A stretch of DNA of 52,437 bases, taken from NCBI GenBank assembly GCA_900546215.1, contig URCD01000007.1, positions 1-52,437 of the forward strand. The letters run 5' to 3'. Shown here in pieces: positions 43,118 through 52,413 of this stretch. The notes beneath the pieces are model-generated. The model had not been told where the DNA came from and made no database searches. It saw nothing but the letters and a program-made list of their open reading frames with translations. The DNA is from an uncultured Eubacteriales bacterium (GTDB lineage: Bacteria > Bacillota > Clostridia > Lachnospirales > Anaerotignaceae). The position numbers and the translations under genes were made by a program. How positions within the stretch are numbered: position 1 is the first letter of the stretch; each line of letters opens with the position of its first letter.

Positions 43118-45560
43118 AAGTCTCCAGCATGGTATTATTGAAACGACTGATGGGAGATATATTCGGATTCTTGAAATTGAGCCGATTAACTTTATGCTGC
43201 GTTCCGGAGAAGAACAGTTCAATATCATATCGTCTTTTGCCAGCTGGCTGAAAATTTCTCCTATGCGGCTTCAGTTTAAAAGCATTACCAGAAAGGCGGA
43301 TTCAGATAAGCACGTCGCCATGATTCACGAAGAACTGGAAGTAGAGGAAAGTGAAGAATGCCGGCACCTTGGAGAAGGTTATATCCGTCTGATTAAGGAT
43401 GTGGGAAGCAGGGAAGCGCTTACAAGGCGCTTCTTTTTAATCTTCCAGTATGAAGAAATCCGCCGTGGAGATGGAGATGATTTCTCCCAGATTTATGGCA
43501 TGATGCAGACAGCGGAGCAGAATGCCCGTGCTTATTTTCTGCAGTGTGGGAATACGATTCTCCAGCCGAAAGATCCGGATGAGGCAACGGCGGAGATTTT
43601 ATATATGTTTTTTAACCGTCGGTCTTGTGTGGATGAGCCGTTTTCCTCCCGCGTGAACCGTGTGGTCGTGGATACGATGGTGGCAAAGGATAAGGTCATT
43701 GGCGTGGATCCCATCCCGCCGATCCGCATGGCGCATTTTCTGTCGCCGCGCGGCATTGATCTGACCCATCATAATTATGTTGTGATGGACGGATTGTATT
43801 ATTCGTTTCTGTTTATCAAAGGAAACGGTTATCCGGGTATGGTACGGGCAGGATGGATGTCGGCACTCATCAATGCCGGGGACGGGATTGACATAGATGT
43901 GCAACTGCGGCGTGAGAATCGGAGTAAGACAATTGATAAAGTAGCACAGCGCATTCGCCTCAACCGCACGAAGCTGAAAAGCATGCAGGATACCAGCACC
44001 GACTATGAGGAATTGACCAATTCCATACAGGCGGGCTACTTCATAAAGAATGGCATTGCCAACAACAATGAGGACTTGTTCTATATGTCCGTATTCGTTA
44101 CGGTTTCCGCCAAAGGCTATGAGGAACTGATGTGGCGTAAACAGCAGATCGTGGATATGTTAAAGTCTATGGACATGTATGTGAGCGACTGTCGTTTCCA
44201 GCAGGAAGCGGCGCTCCGCTCTGTGATGCCGTTCTTAAAGATTGAGCCGTCACTGGAAAAGAAATCAAAACGGAATGTGTTGACCAGCGGCGCAGCCTCT
44301 GCCTATATGTTTACATCTTTTGAAATGTCGGACGATACAGGCGTGCTGTTGGGCATCAACCGGCACAATAATTCGCTGTGTATCGTGGATCTGTTCAATA
44401 CAAAGAAAAACAAGAACGCCAACCTGAATCTGCTTGGCACCAGCGGCGCAGGCAAGACCTTTACCATGCAGCTTCTGGCGCTCCGTATGAGAATGAGGGG
44501 GATCCAGTGTTTTATCCTGGCACCAATCAAGGGACACGAGTTCCGCAGGGCCTGCAAGAAGATCGGCGGCGAGTTCATCAAGATTGCTCCCGGTTCCCCG
44601 CACTGCATCAACATCATGGAAATCCGGCATACCATCTCTCCGGAGATGGAGCTGATTGACGAGATTGACTACAGTGAAATGGATTCCATGCTGGCTCGTA
44701 AGATTCAGCAGCTGATGACGTTCTTCTCCCTGCTGATTCCGGATATGTCCAATGAGGAAGAGCAGATGCTGGACGAGGCTTTGATTCAGACTTATGCAAA
44801 GTTCGGAATCACACACGACAATGATTCGCTGTATGTAAGTCGCAGCGTCTCCCCGCCGAAGATGAAAAAAATGCCGATTATCGGGGATCTTCATGAGGAA
44901 TTGCTGAAAAATCCCATGACGAAGCGCATTGCTATTATCATCAGCCGCTTTGTAACAGGTTCCGCCCAGAGCTTCAACCAACAGACCAACGTGGACCTGT
45001 CCAATAAATATATCGTGCTTGACCTTTCGGAACTGAAAGGCAAATTACTTCCGGTCGGTATGTTCATTGCACTCGATTACGTGTGGGATACGGTTAAGGC
45101 AGATCGTACCAAAAAGAAAGCCATTATGATTGATGAAATATGGCAGCTGATCGGCGCCAGCTCCAACCGGATGGCGGCAGAGTTCTGCTTAACTATCTTC
45201 AAAACCATAAGGGGCTTTGGTGGTGCCGCCGTCTCCGCAACACAAGACTTGTCCGATTTCTTCGGTTTGGAGGATGGCAAGTATGGACGTGCGATTATCA
45301 ATAACAGCAAGAATAAGATTATTCTGAATCTGGAGCCGGATGAAGCCAAGTATGTGCAGGAAGTGCTGAAACTGACCAAAACAGAGATCCGTTCTGTTAC
45401 CCGGTTTGAGAGGGGCGAAGCATTGGTCTGCTCTAACAATAACAAAGTTCCTGTTGTAATCAAAGCTTCCAAAGAGGAGCAGGAAATGATTACAACCGAC
45501 CGGGCTGAGTTGGAGGCGCTTTTAAAGGAACGCCAGCAGGAACAAACGCATTCTGCGTAG
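43014..45560 (+). CDS. virB4: VirB4/TraE-family conjugation ATPase
   Basis: 848 aa. Basic N-terminus, VirB4 N-terminal domain, then the ATPase domain with Walker A GTSGAGKT (475-482) and Walker B KKAIMIDEIWQL. It powers assembly of the type IV secretion channel. Start 43014 (MTQSSSEKRKK) is set by GGGTGGG upstream, inside the PrgI gene; the longer frame from 42969 lacks a site. Confidence 0.95.
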   Translation: MTQSSSEKRKKAARQRKKAKKPEKLEFVQDFIPVKSLQHGIIETTDGRYIRILEIEPINFMLRSGEEQFNIISSFASWLKISPMRLQFKSITRKADSDKHVAMIHEELEVEESEECRHLGEGYIRLIKDVGSREALTRRFFLIFQYEEIRRGDGDDFSQIYGMMQTAEQNARAYFLQCGNTILQPKDPDEATAEILYMFFNRRSCVDEPFSSRVNRVVVDTMVAKDKVIGVDPIPPIRMAHFLSPRGIDLTHHNYVVMDGLYYSFLFIKGNGYPGMVRAGWMSALINAGDGIDIDVQLRRENRSKTIDKVAQRIRLNRTKLKSMQDTSTDYEELTNSIQAGYFIKNGIANNNEDLFYMSVFVTVSAKGYEELMWRKQQIVDMLKSMDMYVSDCRFQQEAALRSVMPFLKIEPSLEKKSKRNVLTSGAASAYMFTSFEMSDDTGVLLGINRHNNSLCIVDLFNTKKNKNANLNLLGTSGAGKTFTMQLLALRMRMRGIQCFILAPIKGHEFRRACKKIGGEFIKIAPGSPHCINIMEIRHTISPEMELIDEIDYSEMDSMLARKIQQLMTFFSLLIPDMSNEEEQMLDEALIQTYAKFGITHDNDSLYVSRSVSPPKMKKMPIIGDLHEELLKNPMTKRIAIIISRFVTGSAQSFNQQTNVDLSNKYIVLDLSELKGKLLPVGMFIALDYVWDTVKADRTKKKAIMIDEIWQLIGASSNRMAAEFCLTIFKTIRGFGGAAVSATQDLSDFFGLEDGKYGRAIINNSKNKIILNLEPDEAKYVQEVLKLTKTEIRSVTRFERGEALVCSNNNKVPVVIKASKEEQEMITTDRAELEALLKERQQEQTHSA

Positions 45561-45605
45561 AATACGCATTTTATGAAAAATACGCACAAAAAGGAGGTGT
45601 TGCCT

Positions 45606-46157
45606 ATGCTGCTGCAAGATGAGCAGTATGTTGTAAAGTGGCTCTCACAATATGGAGCTTTGCCTAAAACCCAGATTACACGAATGCTGCAAAAGCCAGC
45701 CCAGACCGCAGATAAAATCCTTCGGAACCTGAAGAAGCAGATGCGGATTGCGGATGTGTCGAGCGGCTATTATATTGGGCTGGATGCGATGGATAAACCG
45801 GATCAGCGGACCATTCTTGCCGTATGGGTTCTTTTGAAATTCATTGATTATGTTGACCCAATGGCGCATTATCCGGCGGTTTATCCATCTCAGCTTTTTT
45901 TCTTAAAGGAGAATATCGGTTACGAAATCGTGGTGTTATATGAAGGCGAGCAGAATCTTTTGAAACTGCTCCAACCTCAGGAGGATTTGAAGTATATTAT
46001 TGTCCTTCCCCGTATCTCTATGGCATACGGGATGCGGCTTCCTCATGCACCCTGCTTGTTTGCAACTGTGGATTTTCAGGGGGATGAGGAGCCAGGGGTT
46101 ACTTTCTATTCAGAGGAGGCGGTGAGCGATGATAAAATTTCTGGACACGATGGGTAA
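45606..46157 (+). CDS. DUF5697-like conjugation accessory protein
   Basis: 183 aa. Begins LLQDEQYVVKWLSQYGALPKTQITRML, a winged-helix-like stretch, followed by a mixed alpha/beta part. I associate the layout with DUF5697 proteins of clostridial elements, with moderate confidence; function unknown. AGGAGGTG sits 7 bases before ATG 45606. It overlaps the next gene by 29 bases. Confidence 0.55.
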   Translation: MLLQDEQYVVKWLSQYGALPKTQITRMLQKPAQTADKILRNLKKQMRIADVSSGYYIGLDAMDKPDQRTILAVWVLLKFIDYVDPMAHYPAVYPSQLFFLKENIGYEIVVLYEGEQNLLKLLQPQEDLKYIIVLPRISMAYGMRLPHAPCLFATVDFQGDEEPGVTFYSEEAVSDDKISGHDG

Positions 46158-46800
46158 AATCGTGAGATTGGAAAAGCGATTGCAGGAGCAGCTTGCTTCT
46201 ATACAATGGTTTTGTGAAAATGGGAGCACTTATGAAGTTTATCTGCATTCACTTAATATGGAAGAAACAGCGGAGCGGCTGGTTCTTTTGACACGGGCGC
46301 TTCCCGCTTATACCGGTGTGCCGAATGCAAAGCTTGAGGTAGAGCGTCGGATAAAGGATTGTATTCCCGTAGAAATTGGTTTTACAGAGGAGCGTTGGTT
46401 TTGCCTTCGCATCCCAGCATTGCTCCCAAAGAAGGCGGGCGGGTCAGCGGATTATATCCGCTCTTTCTTATATCCTGCTATGCGGGCCTTTTTTGAAAAG
46501 CAGCTTCCTGTGCGGTATCGGGACGGTATCCTGATTTATCGTCATGTATATGACAAAGCCAGACCCGAAAGAAAAAAGCGGGATCATGACAACATTGAAA
46601 TCAATATGGTTTCGGATATCGTAGCCATGTATGTGATGACGGACGATGGCCCATCGGTCTGCTCTCATTATTACTGCAGCGCAGAAGGATCGGAGGACCG
46701 GACTGAGGTTTATGTAGTGCCAAAATGGGACTTCCCCATTTGGCTGGTAAAGGAAACAGGGATACCGGATGAGGGGGTACTGCTCTATGAAAAAAGGTAA
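46129..46800 (+). CDS. DUF6100-like accessory protein with RusA-like acidic motif
   Basis: 223 aa. N-terminal coiled region, then a mixed alpha/beta C-terminal half. KKRDHDNIEINMVSDIV-(x6)-DD-GPSV contains the D-x-D-N ... D ... DD spacing of RusA-type Holliday junction resolvases, and HVYDKAR and RTEVYV flank it as strands. If real, this would be a structure-specific nuclease beside the transfer genes. DUF6100 is my tentative family label. GAGGCGGTGAGC precedes the ATG. Confidence 0.5.
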   Translation: MIKFLDTMGKIVRLEKRLQEQLASIQWFCENGSTYEVYLHSLNMEETAERLVLLTRALPAYTGVPNAKLEVERRIKDCIPVEIGFTEERWFCLRIPALLPKKAGGSADYIRSFLYPAMRAFFEKQLPVRYRDGILIYRHVYDKARPERKKRDHDNIEINMVSDIVAMYVMTDDGPSVCSHYYCSAEGSEDRTEVYVVPKWDFPIWLVKETGIPDEGVLLYEKR

Positions 46801-46963
46801 ATTTAACCGAAAAAACATATGTAAAAACGATGCTTATCGGGCGGAGAAAAAATACATATCTTCTGAGAGGGCAAAAAAGCCCAGTATAGCAGCAGTTTGG
46901 GGGCGTCATTACGCCGGAAATTCCGACAAAGAGAGCAGTCATGTTGTCGGAAAATGCTTATGA
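46787..46963 (+). CDS. Small basic hypothetical protein
   Basis: 58 aa, strongly basic, with several Asn/Lys residues and no recognisable motif. GGGGG lies 9 bases before ATG 46787, and the gene overlaps its neighbour by 14 bases, like others in this operon. It could also be a chance frame in the 180 bases before the next gene. Confidence 0.4.
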   Translation: MKKGKFNRKNICKNDAYRAEKKYISSERAKKPSIAAVWGRHYAGNSDKESSHVVGKCL

Positions 46964-46979
46964 GCGGAGGTGAGGGTCT

Positions 46980-48134
46980 ATGGTTCATTTCCGCCCGGGC
47001 AGTCAGGTCTGGCAGATCATCACGCTCCTTTCATTTGTGGGGGAGTTCCCATTCAAAAGCCTCTCTCTGCTTGGGCGTGAACGGGTCTATAAGGCTCTTA
47101 TTTCCAGACTGACTACGCTTCAGACGATTCGTAATTTCAATTCCGGTGACGAAATCACCTGCCGTCTCCTGACCGTATCCGGGAAAGGGGCGGGCAAGAC
47201 TATACGGCTCTACAAGGGTGCGCTTCCCATACTGGAATGGCTGTATCCGGGTGTGTATGGATATTATATGGATTCATTCTGGGGACACCGCTTTCCAGGA
47301 GACGTATCACACCGGGACAGGAACCACCGGGTTGCGGAAGCTGCGGCGATGTTCTTGAAAGCCGGTATGGAGGCAAGGCCATATCTTCTCCCCAGGCTTC
47401 AGAACAGGGAGATTCTGCAGGTTGTGCATGGTACGCCCTGTTTTTATCTGGCTAAGGATCTGAAGAAAGTTGGGGAAGCGGAGATGAACAAGACCATGTT
47501 CACCCGCATGGCCGGCGCATTATTTTCTTCCGGCAGATGTTATGCCGTTTATAATACGAGGGATGCCGTGATGAAGTGGAGCGGCATGGGTGAGTATAAA
47601 GCCCTCCACAGTCTGATCGAGCTGGCAAGACTGAATGCCGGTATTTTGGAGGTGGATTCAGCGATACTGTTTGGCCAGTCTGGAGAGACAGCGCTGCGAA
47701 CCCTGTTAGAATCAGACAAAACCAGACGGCTGGAGTTTCGATTCGATTCCATTTACCGCCATGTCCATTTTATCCCAATGAACGGGGACGGTATCCGGCA
47801 GCTGCGTCTTCTTTCTGCACCAGATTGGAAAGCGCAGCTCCTTGAACTTTTATTTGAGCCTGAGGTCAGATCCTATGACCGAGGGCTTTTTGAATACGAC
47901 GCCTGTGTGAATGGCGTAAATATCTTATCGCATCTGGATGGGGACATTGCAAGACTCATTCGCTTTCGGGATGCAATTGAAAACCAAACCGGACGGTTTG
48001 AGGTTCTATGCTTTCCCCACCAGACGCACTTCCTCCGGGAATACTTGGGCGGGCTTGCCAGCATCAAAACCATCGGAATGGACTCGGTGGAAGCGGAGCT
48101 TTGCCCAGAGAGGAGGAATTTGTTTGAAAGATAA
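46980..48134 (+). CDS. Unrecognised winged-helix-like element protein
   Basis: 384 aa. QVWQIITLLSFVGEFPFKSLSLLG-RERVYKALISRL at the N-terminus looks like a winged helix, and ILEWLYPG with HRVAEAAAMFLKAG at ~85-130 resembles the layout of replication-relaxation proteins, without certainty. No catalytic motif is clear. GGAGGTGAGG upstream. Its end overlaps virD4 by 11 bases, so it is coupled to the coupling protein gene. Confidence 0.55.
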   Translation: MVHFRPGSQVWQIITLLSFVGEFPFKSLSLLGRERVYKALISRLTTLQTIRNFNSGDEITCRLLTVSGKGAGKTIRLYKGALPILEWLYPGVYGYYMDSFWGHRFPGDVSHRDRNHRVAEAAAMFLKAGMEARPYLLPRLQNREILQVVHGTPCFYLAKDLKKVGEAEMNKTMFTRMAGALFSSGRCYAVYNTRDAVMKWSGMGEYKALHSLIELARLNAGILEVDSAILFGQSGETALRTLLESDKTRRLEFRFDSIYRHVHFIPMNGDGIRQLRLLSAPDWKAQLLELLFEPEVRSYDRGLFEYDACVNGVNILSHLDGDIARLIRFRDAIENQTGRFEVLCFPHQTHFLREYLGGLASIKTIGMDSVEAELCPERRNLFER

Positions 48135-49986
48135 AAAAAGGACAGTCGGCATTACCATGGCTGTCATACTGGGATGCACAGCGTTTTTCTATCTTGGCGG
48201 AATGCTTGGCCAATTGTTTTCAAATTACGCAGCCTGGATGCAGGCGGATGGGCTTGCTGGTGAGGCGGCTATGAAACCAGTCAGTTGGAACCCTGTGGTG
48301 TGCTTCCCAATGGCGTTTACCCCAGACGGGCTGAAAGGATTGCTCGGAATCTTGGTTCTTGGCGGAGGAGTCTTTGCATATGTCAAGCTTCATGATAAGT
48401 TTGACGGAAAAAGCTATGACCCCAGAGGTTTCACCAAAAGCAAGACCGGAATTTACGGAACCGCCTCATGGATGGAAGAAAAAGAAATGCACGAGGTGCT
48501 GGAGGTGTCCTCTGTCGATAAAGCAGAAGGAACGATTCTGGGTGAGTATAAGGGAAAAGCGGTCTGTATGCCAAAGGACACCAGACTCAACCGGCATATC
48601 GCCATATTCGGTGCATCGGGTACCATGAAATCGCGCGCTGTTATCCGGAATTCATTATTTCAGGCGCTGAAACGTGGTGAGTCTGTGATTATCACGGACA
48701 GTAAGGCAGAATTATATGCCGATACGGCAGAGATGTACCGGCAGGCAGGCTATGAGGTAAAAATCTTTAACCTGGTCACGCCTGAGCATGGGGATTCGTG
48801 GAACTGCATGTCAGACTTAAACGGAGACACGCTGATGGCTCAGGTACTCACTAACGTCATTATCGGCAATACCAGTTCCGGTAAAGGCGACCATTTTTGG
48901 GACAATGGCGAAGGAAACCTGTTAAAGTCTTTGATTCTTCTGGTAGACCAGGACAGAACCCGAAGTCCCGATATGAAACACCTTACTGCAGTATATCAGC
49001 TCCTGACCCAGAACAGCGAGCGGCAGCTGACGGCAATGTTTGACAAGCTTCCGCTTGATCATCCGGCAAGGGCGCCTTTTAATTTATTCGCTCAGTCCAG
49101 CGACACCGTGAAGTCCGGCATTATCTTAGGACTCGGCACACGGCTGCAGGTACTGCAGAACCAGGCAGTGCAGCGGATCACAAGTCAGTCTGACATTGAT
49201 TTGACTTCCCCTGCCAGACACAAATGTGCATATTATATTATCCTGAGCGACCAGGACGCCACTATGGCATTCCTGTCATCGCTCTTTTTTTCGTTCATGT
49301 TTATCAAACTGACTCGGTATGCAGACAGTCGGCCAAATGGCCGCTGCGATGTGCCTGTAAATTTAATCTTGGATGAGTTTAACAATGTGGGCCGCATTGG
49401 TGGTGCAGAAGACGGGTCGGATTTTGCCCGGTCTCTTTCGGTTGTCCGTTCCAGAGATATCCGGGTCATGCTGGCAGTGCAGAGCTTGGGTCAGTTACAG
49501 AACCGGTATCCCAATAACCTGTGGGCCGAGATTATCGGCAACTGCGATATCCAATTGATGTTGGGATGTACCGACGAGGTTACGGCTGAGTATATCTCGG
49601 CAAGATCAGGGGATATGTCCGTACAGGTAAATTCTACTATGACAGTGCGGCAAACCATTGCAATCGCTCAGGTCATTCCCCAGTATCGTCATACTGAGGG
49701 ACAGGGACGGAGAAGACTTCTGACTCCGGATGAGGTCCTGCGGCTTCCAAACGAAGAAATGCTCTGCGTCATACGAGGCTGTAACCTCTTGAAGCTCACA
49801 AAACTGGATTTTACAAAACATCCCATGTCGAAGCAGATTGTGAGGACATCCATCATGGATTACCGGCCGGCAACAATATTTACGGCACCGATACTCAGTG
49901 AACCTGTCCCAGTGGCAGAGCCGGAGAAAAAGCCGGCACGCAAAAAAAGTCTTTACAGTTCGGCAAAACCGCCGGCTGAATTTTAA
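48124..49986 (+). CDS. virD4: VirD4/TraG-family coupling protein
   Basis: 620 aa. Two N-terminal membrane helices (~10-35 and ~70-90), then the TraG/VirD4 ATPase. The P-loop is GASGTMKS (163-170), with Met in place of the usual Gly; Walker B is NLILDEFNNVG. It brings the relaxase-DNA complex to the channel. TTG start at 48124 follows GGAGGAATTTG; the frame is open 186 bases upstream but overlaps the previous gene. Confidence 0.95.
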   Translation: MKDKKRTVGITMAVILGCTAFFYLGGMLGQLFSNYAAWMQADGLAGEAAMKPVSWNPVVCFPMAFTPDGLKGLLGILVLGGGVFAYVKLHDKFDGKSYDPRGFTKSKTGIYGTASWMEEKEMHEVLEVSSVDKAEGTILGEYKGKAVCMPKDTRLNRHIAIFGASGTMKSRAVIRNSLFQALKRGESVIITDSKAELYADTAEMYRQAGYEVKIFNLVTPEHGDSWNCMSDLNGDTLMAQVLTNVIIGNTSSGKGDHFWDNGEGNLLKSLILLVDQDRTRSPDMKHLTAVYQLLTQNSERQLTAMFDKLPLDHPARAPFNLFAQSSDTVKSGIILGLGTRLQVLQNQAVQRITSQSDIDLTSPARHKCAYYIILSDQDATMAFLSSLFFSFMFIKLTRYADSRPNGRCDVPVNLILDEFNNVGRIGGAEDGSDFARSLSVVRSRDIRVMLAVQSLGQLQNRYPNNLWAEIIGNCDIQLMLGCTDEVTAEYISARSGDMSVQVNSTMTVRQTIAIAQVIPQYRHTEGQGRRRLLTPDEVLRLPNEEMLCVIRGCNLLKLTKLDFTKHPMSKQIVRTSIMDYRPATIFTAPILSEPVPVAEPEKKPARKKSLYSSAKPPAEF

Positions 49987-50006
49987 TTTTACAGGAGGTA
50001 CTAACT

Positions 50007-51419
50007 ATGGCAACAAAAAAACAAGAATTGCTCCCTGAGGAGGAAGTTCTGCAGGAAGCAGCCCCTCAGACTGATGTGAATCCGGAGCTTGAGGAGATGT
50101 CTCAGCCTGAAGACAGCTCCCCGGATACGGCACTGCCCCAGACTGACTCTGAAACTTCAACAGAAGGCGCCTCTTCAGAGGAATTCAGGGATGCAGAAGC
50201 GGCAGAAGCTCCCGTCTCCCAGATTGATATGAAAACAAATGACGGGCAGCCGCCTTCGGAGTCGGCAGAAGAAATATCTTCCCAGACGGATATGGAGAGT
50301 GCCGAAGACGACACCTCTTCAGAAAACGCATCGGACAAAACTACTCCCCAAGAGGGCTCCCCCCAGACTGAGCCGGAGAAAGTGAAAAAGCCCCGCGGGC
50401 GTAGGAAGACCAAGGAAAATCCATCCCAGTCTGACACAGAAGCGGATTCAGGGGAAGAGAATGCATCCGACGGCGTCGAAAGGGCGCCTAAGCCTAAAAG
50501 GAAGCGTGCGTCTGCCAGACCGGTTTCGCCGGTGCTGGCCATTGATGACCAGCTCAGCGTCGAGACAGATGCAGAAAAAGCAAAGAACGATTTGTTGGAC
50601 TTACTGGAGTCCCAGAAAACCGGCCGCATTCTGACCGGAACCATCCAGGGTGTGGAGCGCCCCGAGGACAACCCCTCCCGTTCTTTCGCAGTCATTTACC
50701 ACGGTGAGTTCAAAGTCATCATTCCTGCAGAGGAAGCGGTGGAGCCGCCAGCGGATTATCGCGGCAGGCTTCCGGAGGACGTGCTGCATTACATGCTTAC
50801 CAAGCGACTGGGCGCGGAGGTGGATTATATCGTCAAAGGGATCGACCCGGCATCGGGCATTGCGGCGGCGAGCCGTTTGGATGCGATGAAGGCAAAACGC
50901 AAGCAGTATTATCTGGGTACAGACAGGGATGGGAACAACCTGCTCTACTCAGGTGTGTGCGCAGAAGCCAGAATCGTGTCGGTGATTCGTGCCGGCATTT
51001 TTGTGGACTTGTTCGGTCTGGAGATCTATATTCCACTCAGAGAACTCAGCTATCAGAGGTGGATGGACGCAGCGGCCCATTTCCAGCCGGGGCAGCGTAT
51101 CCTGGTGAAGGTGCTGGAGGTGGACAGGAGCGACCGGAACCATGTCAAGGCAACAGCTTCGGTCAAGCAGTCTGGTGAGAACCCGTATGAAAAAGCGCTG
51201 CGCAGGTATTCCGTCGGCAACCGGTATGTGGGTACGGTCAGTATGGTGGACACCAACGGCGTATTTGTGGCGCTGGACGGCGGCATCGACTGCTTGTGCA
51301 GTTACCCCAAGCGCGGCCGCCCGCCCAGAGGGTCGAGAGTAACAGTACGCATACTGGGAATCAACCATGATTCCAACCGAATCTGGGGTGCCATCACCCA
51401 TATCGCAGCGCCCAGATAA
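50007..51419 (+). CDS. S1-domain protein with repetitive acidic N-terminus
   Basis: 470 aa. Residues 1-175 are low-complexity and acidic, with a (P/S)Q(T/I/S)(D/E) unit at 21, 45, 72, 93, 120 and 141, followed by basic patches (KKPRGRRK, KPKRKRAS). The C-terminal ~260 residues hold S1-like RNA-binding domains (EARIVSVIRAGIFVDLFGLEIYIPLREL ... GQRILVKVLEVDR; VGTVSMVDTNGVFVALDGGIDCLC). Single-stranded nucleic acid binding is likely; its role in transfer is unknown. AGGAGG before ATG. Follows virD4 by 20 bp. Confidence 0.75.
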   Translation: MATKKQELLPEEEVLQEAAPQTDVNPELEEMSQPEDSSPDTALPQTDSETSTEGASSEEFRDAEAAEAPVSQIDMKTNDGQPPSESAEEISSQTDMESAEDDTSSENASDKTTPQEGSPQTEPEKVKKPRGRRKTKENPSQSDTEADSGEENASDGVERAPKPKRKRASARPVSPVLAIDDQLSVETDAEKAKNDLLDLLESQKTGRILTGTIQGVERPEDNPSRSFAVIYHGEFKVIIPAEEAVEPPADYRGRLPEDVLHYMLTKRLGAEVDYIVKGIDPASGIAAASRLDAMKAKRKQYYLGTDRDGNNLLYSGVCAEARIVSVIRAGIFVDLFGLEIYIPLRELSYQRWMDAAAHFQPGQRILVKVLEVDRSDRNHVKATASVKQSGENPYEKALRRYSVGNRYVGTVSMVDTNGVFVALDGGIDCLCSYPKRGRPPRGSRVTVRILGINHDSNRIWGAITHIAAPR

Positions 51420-51455
51420 TATAGGAAACTCAATCTGAGAGAAAGGAGGAAATCC

Positions 51456-51869
51456 ATGAACCATTGTGATCTCAGCCCGGCTGAGCAGAAGAAGCGCAAA
51501 GAAATTGCCGAGCATACCCGAAAGATGATCCTGTCCGAACTCAAAATTGAAAGTCAGGACGACATATCCCTGATGGCGGGATACCGGGATTATTATCTGC
51601 AGATTTCGTTTTCTGAGCTTCATCCACTTTTGGTGTTCTGTTTGGCCAAGGCACTTGAGAAACCGAGCACTGACAGACAGAGGCAGATGACAAACGAGCT
51701 GAATCTGCACAGCATCCTTGGCAGCCATGCCATCAATGATGAGGTCGGTTGCTATTCTTACCGTGCGACCCAGTGGCTTGACGCAGAACTAGATGCACCG
51801 CGTTTTTTTGAGATACTTGATCGTTGCGTCGATGAGGCGGACCGTGGGTTCTACAAGCTTGCGGGTTAA
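51456..51869 (+). CDS. Unrecognised small helical protein
   Basis: 137 aa, helical and charged, no membrane segment. AAAGGAGG, 6 bases before ATG 51456. I recognise no family. Coupled by position to the S1-domain gene (36 bp). Confidence 0.6.
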   Translation: MNHCDLSPAEQKKRKEIAEHTRKMILSELKIESQDDISLMAGYRDYYLQISFSELHPLLVFCLAKALEKPSTDRQRQMTNELNLHSILGSHAINDEVGCYSYRATQWLDAELDAPRFFEILDRCVDEADRGFYKLAG

Positions 51870-51936
51870 GATGCGTTGTATTTCTCCATACTCAGTCGTG
51901 TAATGTAAGTAAAAACGACAAAAGGAGGAATGCGTC

Positions 51937-52413
51937 ATGAAAAAATGCGTATTATTCGTGGTACTGGCAGTGCTTCTGGCACTTACGGCCTGTTCCAAAG
52001 ATGTGGGTACTTCGGATGACCATGGGCAGGAAAGTAAACATACCGCTCAGTCTCAGACAGAAAAAGAATCTGAAGATGAGGACCTGAAGGAGACTGCTCC
52101 AATAGAGGAACCAAAACCAGTTTCCCAGAGTGAGGCGAAAGAGGAGGTATCCCTTTCGGATCCGGTTCATGAAACGGATCAAAATTCTGAGTCTGGGAAA
52201 GAGGCGCAGAACCGGGCAGAGGAAAATGCTCCCGAACCAAAGCAGCCTGCCGCAGGCAATGGACAGCCCACGCCGGAGGCGGTGATGGAGAGCTGGATGA
52301 ATAGTGCGGGGCATCGGGCGAATATTTTGAATGGGGAGTTTACGGATATTGGAGTGGGGTATTATGAGAATGGAAGTGGAGTGGGATATTGGGTGCAGGT
52401 GTTTACATACTAG
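51937..52413 (+). CDS. Lipoprotein with the C-terminal half of a CAP/SCP domain
   Basis: 158 aa. Signal peptide and lipobox LTAC (Cys19). Residues ~20-110 are a Glu/Ser/Gln-rich linker. Residues 112-158 (TPEAVMESWMNSAGHRANILNG ... IGVGYY ... YWVQVFTY) match the end of CAP domains (YkwD type, ~120-130 aa), but the first ~75 residues of the domain, which normally carry its first His and Glu, are missing. It is either degenerate or a half domain that works differently. AAAGGAGG upstream. The window ends 24 bases later. Confidence 0.75.
   Translation: MKKCVLFVVLAVLLALTACSKDVGTSDDHGQESKHTAQSQTEKESEDEDLKETAPIEEPKPVSQSEAKEEVSLSDPVHETDQNSESGKEAQNRAEENAPEPKQPAAGNGQPTPEAVMESWMNSAGHRANILNGEFTDIGVGYYENGSGVGYWVQVFTY

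Noticed and set aside
44265..44981. 238-residue open frame antisense to virB4
   Set aside because: It mirrors the VirB4 ATPase region, has no ribosome site and no recognisable domain.
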